Counted from the stretch's first letter, positions 9,848 through 18,513 are shown. The stretch: 50,413 nt of DNA from Candidatus Polarisedimenticolaceae bacterium (GCA_021647945.1 JAKITT010000013.1:1-50413); one strand, 5' to 3'. The notes: generated from the letters alone by a model not told the origin. A program made the numbers and translations.

Positions 9848-10333
9848 CTAGGCTGCCGTTCTGATTACCCTGCCGTTCAGATCAATTACAGCTGTTTCAA
9901 CGGTAAGGCCGGTAGCGTCACCAGCTGGGTCATATGCAGGACGAGTAACTGTTATCTCAGTTGTCCAGCCACCTGCAGCTGCTGTGGCTGCAACCCCAAG
10001 CACACCAGTAACAGTATCTCTACCGGCGACACCCGCAGCAAACGCGGGAACACCACCAGGTGCATTATTAATATCAGGATTCACTAGTAAAACAAGGGCG
10101 GCATCAGTATGAGTAATTGCAGCAGCCCCTCTAGCTTTCACTGCTTGAAGCCTGCCCATCTCTGCTTTTGCAACACCAACCGCACCTTCATAGGCCTTAT
10201 TAACCTTGGTGATATTTGCCTCAATGATGTAGCTGTTATAGGCCGGAATGGCGATTGCGGCCAGGATTGCGATGATCGCGACAACGATCATCAGCTCAAT
10301 TAGGGTAAAACCTGCTTGGACTTGCTTTTTCAT
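9848..10333 (-). CDS. pilA: major type IV pilin PilA
   Basis: A 161-aa type IVa prepilin with a short leader (MKKQVQAG) cleaved before [24 protein letters not shown], with Glu5 conserved. The start at 10333 has GGAGAA seven bases upstream; the frame is open further up but that is leader DNA. The mature protein contains no cysteine, so it cannot form the usual C-terminal disulfide loop. The globular part is rich in Ala, Gly, Val and Thr. It is preceded by a well-formed sigma-54 promoter and lies beside pilR and pilS, which should control it. Confidence 0.95.
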   Translation of the reverse strand: MKKQVQAGFTLIELMIVVAIIAILAAIAIPAYNSYIIEANITKVNKAYEGAVGVAKAEMGRLQAVKARGAAAITHTDAALVLLVNPDINNAPGGVPAFAAGVAGRDTVTGVLGVAATAAAGGWTTEITVTRPAYDPAGDATGLTVETAVIDLNGRVIRTAA

Positions 10334-10443
10334 CGGTATTCTCCGTACATTTGAATATGTGTGTGTAGTGCTAAAGTGAGCGGCTGCTTGTTGAGCATCT
10401 TTAGCACCAGATATTTGAGTGCTGCGCTTCTGGCAAGAGTAGT

Positions 10444-10459
10444 TGCAGGGTACGTGCCA
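10444..10459 (-). promoter_or_regulatory. sigma-54 promoter of pilA
   Basis: Minus-strand TGGCACG-N4-CTGCA matches the RpoN consensus TGGCACG-N4-TTGCW at all but one position, with the GG and GC spacing correct. Transcription would start near 10432, giving a leader of about 100 nt before pilA. PilR, the sigma-54 activator for pilA in related bacteria, is encoded just upstream. Confidence 0.9.
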
Positions 10460-10549
10460 AATTCGAATAAGAAAAATCACCAAATGCAACAGCCAGCACA
10501 CTAAGCATTTGTTTTATATAGAATAGATACTTATATCAACCGTTTATTA

Positions 10550-10565
10550 TGTGACCCACATCACG
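10550..10565. promoter_or_regulatory. CRP/Vfr-like palindrome upstream of pilA
   Basis: TGTGA-N6-TCACG fits the CRP half-site pattern with correct spacing. It lies about 120 bp upstream of the predicted pilA transcription start. Vfr/CRP control of pili is known in Pseudomonas; its use here is inference. Confidence 0.45.
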
Positions 10566-10636
10566 CTAAATCGTCACAAAAATAACATCCACAAAGAAGG
10601 GCATTTCTATTTATTTATCCGGGCCTGACAATTTTT

Positions 10637-10649
10637 GTCACAATGTGAC
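10637..10649. promoter_or_regulatory. GTCAC-AAT-GTGAC palindrome, possible PilR upstream activator site
   Basis: A perfect palindrome with 5-bp arms in a cluster of GTCA/TGAC words, about 205 bp upstream of the predicted pilA start. PilR sites in other bacteria are TGTC-rich and lie upstream of the sigma-54 promoter. The assignment is by position and motif only. Confidence 0.35.
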
Positions 10650-10699
10650 GCTCACCGTCATCACTATGCTCATCAAGCAGAGAATGTAACTCCCACTAA

Positions 10700-10871
10700 G
10701 GGGTATTCTCCATTGGCCTAATATGGCTGTAGGTGCACATTGACCTCCATGGAAGGAGGAAATGCAGAAGGATTGTTGGGAACAATCCCTGTCATGTGCA
10801 TGTTTGCAGGTTCGGCTGGTCGCATAAATGCAACCCTACACGAGCATAAAGTGTCTGGAGTGGATACTCCC
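10700..10871 (-). mobile_element. miniature element, family A copy 2 (inverted, long variant)
   Basis: This is the reverse complement of the elements at 6147 and 31286, with two changes. About 20 bp near its right end are missing, between the related words GGAGTGG and GAAGTGG. A 51-bp stretch (10742-10792) is added in place of the GCACAT hairpin loop. The added part forms two further hairpins: CCTCC-ATGGAA-GGAGG, and GGATTGTT-GGG-AACAATCC (10770-10788). It lies between the pilA upstream region and the 3' end of pilR. Confidence 0.75.
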
Positions 10872-10892
10872 TTTCCTATTTATGCTCACGAA

Positions 10893-12233
10893 TCACTCAA
10901 TACCCAATTTACTCAGGCGGTAACGCAATGCCCGTAGCGTGATACCCAGTTTTTTTGCTGCGGCAGTTCGGTTCCACCGCATCTCCTCTAACGCCTGGAT
11001 GATCGCCTGTTTCTCGGTATCACCAAGCAGATTACCCAATGGGTGCTGTTCATCAATCTCTCTCGGTCTCTTCCTCTGCTCCGGTAACTGGAGGTCCATC
11101 ATTTCAATCACCTCATCTTCACAGAGGGTACTAGCGCGCTGGAGGATATTCTCTAATTCTCTGATATTACCGGGAAAGTTATACCCCTCTAGCCGAGCCA
11201 TGGCAGCAGGAGAGATTGTCGTCCGAACGCCTGCCGATTCTACTGCAAGCCGATTAAGTACATAATCAGTCAGCAAGTGGATATCTTCACGTCGTTCACG
11301 AAGCGCGGGAACAGGCAGTTCAATCACATTGATACGGTAGAAAAGATCCTGCCTAAACTCACCATTTTCAACCATCTTAGAGAGCTTTTTATGGGTGGCA
11401 CTGATGATACGCACATCTACAGAGAGCTCTTTGGTTGAGCCTACAGGTCTAATTCGTTTCTCTTGAATGGCCCGCAACAGCTTCACCTGCATCGCCAAGG
11501 GTAGATCGGCCACCTCATCAAGAAACAGGGTGCCGCCATCAGCGGCCAGAAATAGCCCCTCCTTATCGGCCACCGCGCCAGTAAAGCTACCTTTGGTGTG
11601 ACCAAAAAACTCACTCTCTACTAACTCCTGCGGTATTGCACCACAGTTGACGGCAACAAAGGCATGTTCTGCCCGCGGCCCCTGCGCATGAATCAACTGT
11701 GCAGCCAGCTCTTTGCCTGAGCCCGATTCACCGCTGATATAGACGGGTGCTTGGCTACGTGCCAGTTTACCGATCATCCTCCGCATGTTTTCGACCACTT
11801 TCGAGCGCCCCAGTAGTGATTCAGATGCATCTGGCGCCCTCTCTACTGCCGGTGAGCCTGACGGGGCTTTTAACTTGAGCGCCTTGGTCACCAACTGCCG
11901 CAACACTTGCAGATCAACCGGTTTAGAGACAAAGTCAAAGGCACCCGCTTTTAGTGCATTGACGGCTGACTCCATATTGCCATGGGCGGTGATCATGGCG
12001 ACGGGGGTATCGGGGTACTCGGTTGATATCTTGCGCACCAGATCAATGCCATCACCATCTGGCAGCCGCATATCACTCAGGCAGAGATCAAATTTGTGCT
12101 GGGTCAACAGCTGTTCTGCTGCTTTTATGTCTAGCGCTTTGTGTGTCGCAATGCCCATGCGGATCAAGGTGATCTCAAGCAGCTCACAGATATCGGGCTC
12201 ATCATCGACAATCAGCACAAGGGGTTGGCTCAT
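10893..12233 (-). CDS. pilR: sigma-54-dependent response regulator PilR
   Basis: An NtrC-type regulator of 446 aa. It has a receiver domain (phosphoacceptor Asp54 in LSDMRLPDGDG), then an AAA+ domain with Walker A GESGSGKE (168-175), the sigma-54 contact loop GSFTGA (215-220) and Walker B TLFLDE (235-240), and a Fis-type HTH at the C-terminus (NRTAAAKKLGITLRALRYRL). It should activate the sigma-54 promoter of pilA about 450 bp away on the same strand. Its start overlaps the pilS stop (ATGA), so the pair is translationally coupled. Confidence 0.95.
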   Translation of the reverse strand: MSQPLVLIVDDEPDICELLEITLIRMGIATHKALDIKAAEQLLTQHKFDLCLSDMRLPDGDGIDLVRKISTEYPDTPVAMITAHGNMESAVNALKAGAFDFVSKPVDLQVLRQLVTKALKLKAPSGSPAVERAPDASESLLGRSKVVENMRRMIGKLARSQAPVYISGESGSGKELAAQLIHAQGPRAEHAFVAVNCGAIPQELVESEFFGHTKGSFTGAVADKEGLFLAADGGTLFLDEVADLPLAMQVKLLRAIQEKRIRPVGSTKELSVDVRIISATHKKLSKMVENGEFRQDLFYRINVIELPVPALRERREDIHLLTDYVLNRLAVESAGVRTTISPAAMARLEGYNFPGNIRELENILQRASTLCEDEVIEMMDLQLPEQRKRPREIDEQHPLGNLLGDTEKQAIIQALEEMRWNRTAAAKKLGITLRALRYRLSKLGIE

Positions 12234-13915
12234 CTTCTCTCCATTTTACTAAAATGCAGCCGAAAACAGCTGCCACCCGTCGGCACAGAGAGATACTCCA
12301 ATCTGGCCCCATTCACCTCGCTCAACTCCTTGGCGATATAGAGACCTAAACCTGCACCCTGGCTACCGGTAGTGAAAAAAGGCTCGAAAATCTGCCGGAC
12401 CACATCCGCCGAAATACCAGCGCCATTATCAATAATATCAACAAAGGGGCGATCAACATCCTGCGGCTGCCCACCGACAATTTGAATCGCTGGTTTGCTC
12501 TCCAGATTGGCATAGCGCAATCCATTGTCACAAAGATTGGTGATAATCTGGCGCAGCTGCCCAGGATCACACAACACCCAACAAGGCTTTGGCTCAATCT
12601 GTAACGCAAACAGGCTAGCATCAACCGTGACATGCTCAATGGTACTGTTATCTATATAGTCAGTTAAAAACTGTGTAAGCCAATCATTGAGATCAATACG
12701 TTCGAATTTTGCTCCCGCTCCACGAGAGAGCTGCATCACGTTTTCAATCACCTGGTTGACTCGCACTGAATTGGTTTGAATGATCTCAGTCAAACGGCGA
12801 TCTGCCTCATCAAGGTTGGGCGACTCAGCAAACAGCTGTCCAGCGTGACTGATGGCCCCCAATGGGTTACGGATCTCATGTGCAATACTGGCGGTCAGAC
12901 GCCCTAAAGAGGCCAACTTCATCTGCTGTGCCTGTTGGTTGATCTGTGTTCTATCCTCAAGGAAGATCAAAATAGTTGAGGCCCCCTCCTCGCCTAGATG
13001 GTGAAAAATAGGTTTCACCTCAGGAGAGCTCGGTACAGATTTCAAGGTGGGCAGCTCAACATCCGGGTTCTTTTGCCACCTCTCAAGCAGCTGCGTCAAT
13101 TCAGGTGCATTGCTCTGCAACATGGCACCTACCCGCGCATCAGGCATCTCGAGCAACACTCTCGCCACCTCATTCATCACGCGGATACGCCCCTGTTGAT
13201 CAAGTGCCAACACCCCCGTGTGCATCACTTGAATGATGTAATCATTCAATTGGGCCATACTGGCCAGCTCAACGGCCCTACGATTAGCCAACCCCTCACT
13301 CGCTCTAACACGCTTTGATAACACATGAGTAAGCAGGGCCACCGCCATAAAGGTCGCACCCAGCAGACCAGATTGCGTATATGTCTCAGCCGTTACATAG
13401 GCAAATTGGTAGACCACCTGTTCGGCAATAACAGCCAATGCCGCCAGTGAGGCAAACAGCAGCGCCGCCCGTCCACCCATCATGGTGGCACCACCGGCAA
13501 TCGTCACGACGAGCAACATACCCATGCCACTGGTCAAACCACCACTGGCATGCATCAACAGCGTGAGGGCGATAATATCAATAAACAGCATGGCGTACGC
13601 CTGCTGCTCCCGGTCTAACAGCTCTGATCTAAAAAAGAGGCTGCTCGACAGCACAGATAGCAAATAGAGTGGGCTGACAATGCTGAATAGCACTGGAGCG
13701 CTACTGCCAAGAAAACCTGGCGCCAGCGAGAAAAAGTAGAGCACAAAAAAGAGCGAGGAGAGCAGCAGCCGATAGAGAAAGAAGATGCGTAGTGGACGCC
13801 AGAAATTGGGGTCACCCAGCTCCGCATTCATCTCCGCCAGTGACAGATTATCTGGCGGGCCATCAGCTTCTGGTTTACTCAATCGCTCTGAAAAACCTCG
13901 TTTTCCGGATGACAT
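12230..13915 (-). CDS. pilS: sensor histidine kinase PilS
   Basis: A 561-aa inner-membrane kinase. A cluster of about six hydrophobic segments lies between residues 40 and 200, followed by a PAS-like region (about 215-325), the HisKA phosphoacceptor His346 in ASIAHEIRNPLGA, and an HATPase domain with DNGAGI and GAGLGLYIAKEL. In Pseudomonas PilS senses inner-membrane pilin levels and drives PilR; the gene order pilS-pilR next to pilA supports the same job here. GGTGG precedes the start at 13915. Confidence 0.95.
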   Translation of the reverse strand: MSSGKRGFSERLSKPEADGPPDNLSLAEMNAELGDPNFWRPLRIFFLYRLLLSSLFFVLYFFSLAPGFLGSSAPVLFSIVSPLYLLSVLSSSLFFRSELLDREQQAYAMLFIDIIALTLLMHASGGLTSGMGMLLVVTIAGGATMMGGRAALLFASLAALAVIAEQVVYQFAYVTAETYTQSGLLGATFMAVALLTHVLSKRVRASEGLANRRAVELASMAQLNDYIIQVMHTGVLALDQQGRIRVMNEVARVLLEMPDARVGAMLQSNAPELTQLLERWQKNPDVELPTLKSVPSSPEVKPIFHHLGEEGASTILIFLEDRTQINQQAQQMKLASLGRLTASIAHEIRNPLGAISHAGQLFAESPNLDEADRRLTEIIQTNSVRVNQVIENVMQLSRGAGAKFERIDLNDWLTQFLTDYIDNSTIEHVTVDASLFALQIEPKPCWVLCDPGQLRQIITNLCDNGLRYANLESKPAIQIVGGQPQDVDRPFVDIIDNGAGISADVVRQIFEPFFTTGSQGAGLGLYIAKELSEVNGARLEYLSVPTGGSCFRLHFSKMERR

Positions 13916-13948
13916 TGTTATCCACCCTGCAAATGGAACAGGGGATTA

Positions 13949-14164
13949 TTAACCAAGACGTCGATGCTCTTCACTGCAGTAGAAGTTTGGCTCATCAAAA
14001 ATCGCCTCTGGTTTTGGCAGATGAACACCGCAATGAACACACTGAACCATATCGACCCCTTTTTTCGCTATCGGTCTCTGAGCACTACTTTGACGTAAAA
14101 AATGCCGAACAATCAGATAGACAAGCAGCAGTGCTAGCATCAGAAAAAAAAGACGTATACCCAT
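13949..14164 (-). CDS. PP0621-family small membrane protein with a Cys-rich tail
   Basis: A 71-aa protein with one N-terminal membrane helix (FFLMLALLLVYLIVRHFL) and a C-terminal treble-clef-like zinc motif, CVHCGVHLPKPEA...FYCSEEHRRLG. This is the small conserved gene found directly upstream of pilS in many gammaproteobacteria. It lies 33 nt before pilS and is probably co-transcribed. Its function is not known. Confidence 0.85.
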   Translation of the reverse strand: MGIRLFFLMLALLLVYLIVRHFLRQSSAQRPIAKKGVDMVQCVHCGVHLPKPEAIFDEPNFYCSEEHRRLG

Positions 14165-14229
14165 CTATCAACGACCCCAATATAACGAAATGGCATGTTT
14201 GCCAAACGGATTTTCTACAGATATATAGA

Positions 14230-14266
14230 TACTAAGAAGGTCGTTGATATGGCGACCTTCTTAGTA
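14230..14266. repeat. TACTAAGAAGG repeat, palindromic copy
   Basis: Perfect 14-bp arms (TACTAAGAAGGTCG and its complement) enclose a 9-base loop TTGATATGG. The left arm and loop also occur, without the right arm, at 23060-23082 and 24854-24875. It lies in the 303-nt space between the PP0621-family gene and the small gene at 14468. That space otherwise shows only a TATAAT at 14450-14455, too close to the next start codon to be its obvious promoter. Confidence 0.7.
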
Positions 14267-14467
14267 AATAGTAACATATGACGCTGCACGCCCATCGCCA
14301 AAAGAGCGAATCCCCCCTAAGGACGATTGCAAAAAATAACAACGTTGCGTGGCCACCCACTCAGTACTCTCGATGATCATTTGTACTCCCCTACAACTTG
14401 TGTGGAATGCTTCTTTTCAGCTTCATCTAAAATCGTTCTCTAATTCTCATATAATCTGGAGGGAGAT

Positions 14468-14725
14468 ATGGTCGATACCGTCTCTGTATTGAGCGATACC
14501 GTATTGGAACTAAAAGAGGCGATGGAGGAGGTGGAGGCAGATGGCAGCCTCGTGGTCGGCATCCATATCCCCGCTAAAATGGCCAAAAAGCTCCACTTTG
14601 AACTCTATAGAATGCACAGCACCGGGGCTGATAACGAGCTGATTCTTCTTTTTGGTGCTGAGGTTTTATCTCAAGAGGCGGACAAGCTGACATTTATCAC
14701 TTCAGATCAGCAGGATTTGAGTTAG
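14468..14725 (+). CDS. small acidic orphan protein
   Basis: I do not recognise this 85-aa protein. It is acidic, with no signal or membrane segment. Its N-terminus (DTVSVLSDTVLELKEAMEEVEA) is probably helical and the middle (LVVGIHIPAKMAKKLHFELYRM) mixes strand and helix. A strong Shine-Dalgarno (GGAGGGAG) lies before the ATG, so it is likely translated. It stands alone between the pilus locus and a decayed response-regulator fragment. Confidence 0.7.
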   Translation: MVDTVSVLSDTVLELKEAMEEVEADGSLVVGIHIPAKMAKKLHFELYRMHSTGADNELILLFGAEVLSQEADKLTFITSDQQDLS

Positions 14726-14768
14726 CTTCCGCCACACGTTTAATCTCTCTTGGTTCCACTCTCCCCAC

Positions 14769-15254
14769 TCCCTTCTACGTGAGCTGCGTAGCTTCTCACC
14801 CCTGCCGGTGATTATGCTCACCGCACGTGTTGAGGAGATCGACCGTCTACTCGGTCTCGAGCTGGGAGCAGATGACTACATCTGTAAACCCTTCAGCCCC
14901 CGCGAAGTGATGGCACGGGTCAAGGCGGTGTTGCGCCGCACCCACCCATCACCAGATCAAAACAACATACTTCAGCTTGATGAAGCGTGCTTCAGAGCAA
15001 CACTCAACAGCAAGTTGCTGAAGTTGACCCCGACAGAGTTTCGTCTCCTACAGCGCCTCGCCGCCCAACCTGGGCGTGTCTACTCACGTGATCAGCTGAT
15101 GGATCTAATCTACGAAGATAACCGTATCGTCACCCACCGGACCGTCGATAGTCATGTGAAGAATCTACGCAAAAAAATGCTAGAGCAACTGCCAGAGAGG
15201 GTCTTACTGCACTCAGTTTATGGTGTGGGTTACAAATTTGAGGAGCAAAGATAA
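14769..15254 (+). pseudogene. 5'-truncated OmpR-family response regulator (BaeR-like)
   Basis: The frame encodes the last third of a receiver domain (LLRELRSFSPLPVIMLTARVEEIDRLLGLELG in sequence, with the conserved Lys in ADDYICKPFSPREV) and a complete winged-helix DNA-binding domain (LTPTEFRLLQRLAAQPGRVYSRDQL ... RTVDSHVKNLRKK ... VYGVGYKFE). It is closest to BaeR. The N-terminal ~75 residues, including the phosphoacceptor Asp and acidic pocket, are missing; upstream bases show no homology. A GTG at 14808 could still give a 148-aa protein. No sensor kinase partner is present, so it is most likely a decayed gene. Confidence 0.8.
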
Positions 15255-15337
15255 ACGTAGGAACTGGATAACTCCATCCGCCTCGTGAGGTGTTGTCTAA
15301 ATTCTCATCAAACATCCATCTGACAAAAACTCACCTC

Positions 15338-15402
15338 CCCACAATTGTTTTTGGTGATTAGCGTCCCAGCGGGATTCATCGCGGCGAGACGCTGCTCCTA
15401 CA
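15338..15402. repeat. REP-like repeat, GCTCCTACA type, copy 2 (one arm lost)
   Basis: It shares ACAATTGT, the core GATTCATCGCGGCGAG and the terminal GCTCCTACA (15394-15402) with the repeat at 8215-8284. The opposite TGTAGGAGC arm is missing or diverged. Confidence 0.7.
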
Positions 15403-15722
15403 GACGCTTTACATAGACAGACATGCTGAGCTTTGCACCGAGCAGTATTTCCAGCACTCAGGGTAGATTTAAGTCACAAAACAGCCCTGGCAATCATGCC
15501 AAAATGATGCAGCTCAATCGCAGCAAGCAGATATTGAATCAGACAAATTGTGGGCAGGCACATAAATCGAAAATATCGAATACAGAAACACAAAATATCA
15601 ATTGGATCGATTGCCTGACGACAGCTAAGATCCTTACACATTTTGAGCAGCAGGCCTTGGCTGCTACAGATAATCGACCAAAAAATATTATTTTTACAGC
15701 ATCTATTCATAAGGAAATAAAA
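15403..15722. other. 320-nt leader of the cytochrome c peroxidase gene
   Basis: A frame stays open through this region into the peroxidase gene, but its codons look random and no signal peptide would result, so I treat it as non-coding. I see no clear OxyR-, FNR- or sigma-70-type site. A weak GCAGC/GCTGC hairpin occurs around 15650. Confidence 0.5.
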
Positions 15723-16730
15723 ATGAAGCACAAAAAACTGGCCGCCATTGTTTGTACATTGGCAATCACTACTGGAATGTCTGCAGCATGGGCAGATTCA
15801 TATGGAAAGGAACCCATTCAACCCATTGCTCCAGTTAAAGTTATTAATCTGGCGATGGCGGAGTTGGGCAAAAAACTCTTTTTTGATCCACGCCTCTCCA
15901 AGTCGGGTTTTATCTCCTGCAACTCCTGTCACAACCTGAGTATGGGTGGCACCGACAATATCAAGACCTCAATCGGCCACAAATGGAACCAAGGGCCGAT
16001 CAATGCGCCAACTGTACTTAATTCCAGTCTTAGTCTGGCCCAATTCTGGGATGGCCGGGCGAAGGATCTGAAGGAGCAGGCAGGTGGCCCAATCGCCAAC
16101 CCTGGAGAGATGGGTTTCACCCATGAGCTAGCAGTAAATGTGCTGCAATCCATTCCTGGCTATGTTGTTGAGTACCGGCAAGTATTTGGCTCTAACAAGA
16201 TTGATATCGATGGCGTAACCAAAGCCATTGCAGCATTTGAGGAGACTCTAGTCACCCCAAATTCACGCTTTGATCAGTGGTTATTGGGCAATAACAATGC
16301 AATAAGCAACGATGAGTTAGCGGGCTACAAACTGTTCAAAAAAAGCGGGTGTATTGCTTGCCATAATGGCCCAGCAGTCGGCGGTGCCTCCTACCAAAAG
16401 ATGGGCGTGGTCGCACCCTATAAAACAGCCAGCAAGGCTGAAGGCCGATCTGCAGTAACAGGCAAGGATTCTGACCGCTTTAAGTTTAAAGTTCCGACCC
16501 TGCGCAATGTTGAACTGACCTATCCCTATTTCCATGATGGTGAAGCAGCTACATTGACTGAGGCGGTAGATATTATGGGACAACTGCAATTGGGGAAAAA
16601 ATTCACCGACGAAGAGAAGGCAAAGATTGTGGCATTCTTGAAGACACTGACAGGTGAGCAGCCATCATTTCTTCTGCCGATCCTGCCACCCTCTTCTGAT
16701 GCAACACCACGGCCGGTACCCTTTGAGTAA
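15723..16730 (+). CDS. periplasmic dihaem cytochrome c peroxidase
   Basis: This enzyme reduces H2O2 to water in the periplasm using electrons from small c-type cytochromes. The 335-aa precursor starts at 15723 (AAGGAAAT Shine-Dalgarno) with a signal peptide (MKHKKLAAIVCTLAITTGMSA to AWA). It has two haem sites, CNSCH (Cys66-His70) and CIACH (Cys210-His214), and the family motifs NAPTVLN, FWDGRA, VPTLRN and PYFHDG. It is followed on the same strand by catalase, so the two form a peroxide-defence pair for periplasm and cytoplasm. Confidence 0.94.
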   Translation: MKHKKLAAIVCTLAITTGMSAAWADSYGKEPIQPIAPVKVINLAMAELGKKLFFDPRLSKSGFISCNSCHNLSMGGTDNIKTSIGHKWNQGPINAPTVLNSSLSLAQFWDGRAKDLKEQAGGPIANPGEMGFTHELAVNVLQSIPGYVVEYRQVFGSNKIDIDGVTKAIAAFEETLVTPNSRFDQWLLGNNNAISNDELAGYKLFKKSGCIACHNGPAVGGASYQKMGVVAPYKTASKAEGRSAVTGKDSDRFKFKVPTLRNVELTYPYFHDGEAATLTEAVDIMGQLQLGKKFTDEEKAKIVAFLKTLTGEQPSFLLPILPPSSDATPRPVPFE

Positions 16731-16798
16731 TATGCTACAGTTAAAATGCATTTATTGTGGTACTGAGTCTGGATAAAACATAGATTGAGGTGATGATG

Positions 16799-16822
16799 TT
16801 GGCCCGCACTAGCGCGGGCCAA
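16799..16822 (+). promoter_or_regulatory. stable hairpin in the ccp-katA spacer
   Basis: TTGGCCCGC (16799-16807) pairs with GCGGGCCAA (16814-16822) around a 6-nt loop, 33 nt before the katA start codon. There is no T tract, so it is not a standard terminator. It could block read-through or stabilise the katA mRNA. Confidence 0.5.
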
Positions 16823-16855
16823 GCTTCCGATATCTTTCATTTAATGGAGAGTAAA

Positions 16856-18310
16856 ATGGCCAAGAAAAATGATTTAACTTCAGCAAACGGCGCACCGGTC
16901 AGTGACAATCAAAATGTGATGACTGCGGGTGCTCGTGGTCCTGCACTACTACAGGATGTCTGGTTTCTGGAAAAGCTGGCACACTTTGATCGTGAAGTTA
17001 TTCCTGAACGCAGGATGCATGCAAAGGGTTCTGCCGCTTATGGCACCTTCACCGTCACACATGATATTAGCCACTACACAAAGGCAAAAATATTTTCTAA
17101 GGTAGGTAAGAAAACCGACCTGTTTCTGCGTTTTTCCACCGTAGCGGGTGAGCGAGGTGCCGCTGATGCCGAGCGTGATATCCGTGGTTTTGCGGTCAAG
17201 TTCTACACAGAAGAGGGTAACTGGGATCTTGTCGGTAACAATACGCCCGTTTTCTTCCTGCGTGATCCACTAAAATTTCCTGATCTGAACCATGCAGTGA
17301 AGCGTGACCCACGCACCAATCTTCGGAGTGCTGATAATAATTGGGATTTCTGGACACTGTTGCCAGAGGCGCTGCACCAAATCACCGTGGTGATGAGTGA
17401 CCGAGGCATCCCCAAATCCTATCGCCACATGCATGGGTTTGGCAGCCACACCTTCAGTTTTATCAATGCCGAAAATGAACGCTTCTGGGTTAAGTTTCAC
17501 TTTAAGTGCATGCAGGGCATTGAAAATATGACGGATCAGGAGTCCGCTGAACTAATTAGTCAGGATCGTGAAAGTTCGCAACGAGATCTATACGATAGTA
17601 TTGAGAATGGCGACTTCCCTCGCTGGGAACTCAAGGTACAGGTTATGCCAGAGGCAGAGGCCAATGGCTATCACATTAATCCGTTCGATCTTACAAAAGT
17701 ATGGCCGCATGGTGATTACCCCCTGATGGATGTGGGTGTGCTGGAGCTTAACCGCAATCCAGACAACTATTTTGCAGAGGTTGAGCAGTCGGCATTCAAC
17801 CCGGCAAACATCGTACCGGGTATCAGTTTTTCTCCCGATAAGATGTTGCAGGGACGGCTCTTTTCCTATGGCGATGCACAGCGTTATAGACTTGGTGTTA
17901 ACCATGCCCACATTCCTGTCAATGCACCGCGTTGTCCTGTGCATGGTTACCACCGTGATGGCGCCATGCGAGTTGATGGCAACTACGGCAGCACCAAGGG
18001 TTATGAGCCAAACAGCCTGGGCGAATGGCAAGAGCAGCCTGATTTCAAAGAGCCTCCACTGGCAATTGATGGCGCAGCGGATCACTGGAATCACCGTGAA
18101 GATGATGACTACTACTCCCAGCCGGGTGATCTGTTTCGTCTGATGAGTCCAGAGCAACAGCAGTTATTATTTGATAATACTGCCCGCTCAGTTGGAGGTG
18201 CTTCACTCCAGATTCAGAAGCGTCATATCAGTAACTGTTTAAAAGCAGATCCAGATTACGGTAAGGGTGTAGCTACCGCGCTGGGCGTTTCTATAGATGA
18301 GGTAAGTTAA
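16856..18310 (+). CDS. katA: monofunctional haem catalase (small-subunit type)
   Basis: This cytoplasmic catalase dismutates H2O2. The start at 16856 has GGAGAG upstream and gives 484 aa, the normal small-subunit length; the frame is open 22 codons further but crosses a hairpin. Visible residues are the distal His55 ([12 protein letters not shown]), distal Asn128 (GNNTPVFF), the [17 protein letters not shown] segment and the proximal haem ligand Tyr in [14 protein letters not shown] strong terminator follows. Together with the upstream cytochrome c peroxidase it points to aerobic or peroxide-exposed growth. Confidence 0.97.
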   Translation: MAKKNDLTSANGAPVSDNQNVMTAGARGPALLQDVWFLEKLAHFDREVIPERRMHAKGSAAYGTFTVTHDISHYTKAKIFSKVGKKTDLFLRFSTVAGERGAADAERDIRGFAVKFYTEEGNWDLVGNNTPVFFLRDPLKFPDLNHAVKRDPRTNLRSADNNWDFWTLLPEALHQITVVMSDRGIPKSYRHMHGFGSHTFSFINAENERFWVKFHFKCMQGIENMTDQESAELISQDRESSQRDLYDSIENGDFPRWELKVQVMPEAEANGYHINPFDLTKVWPHGDYPLMDVGVLELNRNPDNYFAEVEQSAFNPANIVPGISFSPDKMLQGRLFSYGDAQRYRLGVNHAHIPVNAPRCPVHGYHRDGAMRVDGNYGSTKGYEPNSLGEWQEQPDFKEPPLAIDGAADHWNHREDDDYYSQPGDLFRLMSPEQQQLLFDNTARSVGGASLQIQKRHISNCLKADPDYGKGVATALGVSIDEVS

Positions 18311-18332
18311 AGCATATTCAAAGCTTACTTTT

Positions 18333-18369
18333 ATGCTCCAGCTCAGAAATACTTTCTGAGCTGGAGCAT
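18333..18369 (+). terminator. terminator after katA
   Basis: A perfect 17-bp stem (ATGCTCCAGCTCAGAAA and its complement) with a 3-base loop, 22 nt after the katA stop. It is followed by a T- and A-rich tail rather than a pure T tract. Confidence 0.85.
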
Positions 18370-18513
18370 TCTAATATTATTTAGTCCAGATAGTCATAAG
18401 CAGCAAGGGCTGAGAAGCGCTCATCAGATTAGTTTTCTCAGCCGTAAATCAATATGGGGATTATGGGTTCAAGCTGCTCATCCATGAATTAATAGAGGTG
18501 CCCTTTAGTACGT

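Noticed and set aside
10334-10501. 56-residue N-terminal extension of PilA
   Set aside because: Prepilin leaders are short, the ATG at 10333 has GGAGAA upstream, and the extension contains the sigma-54 promoter.
10740-10937. 65-codon plus-strand reading frame near the pilR end
   Set aside because: It lies mostly inside the miniature element and runs antisense into pilR; no ribosome-binding site or family match.
15423-15722. 100-codon in-frame extension of the cytochrome c peroxidase
   Set aside because: It would bury the signal peptide inside the protein; the ATG at 15723 has a Shine-Dalgarno and gives the normal precursor.
17588-18157. 189-codon frame antisense to catalase
   Set aside because: Complement of katA with no independent support.
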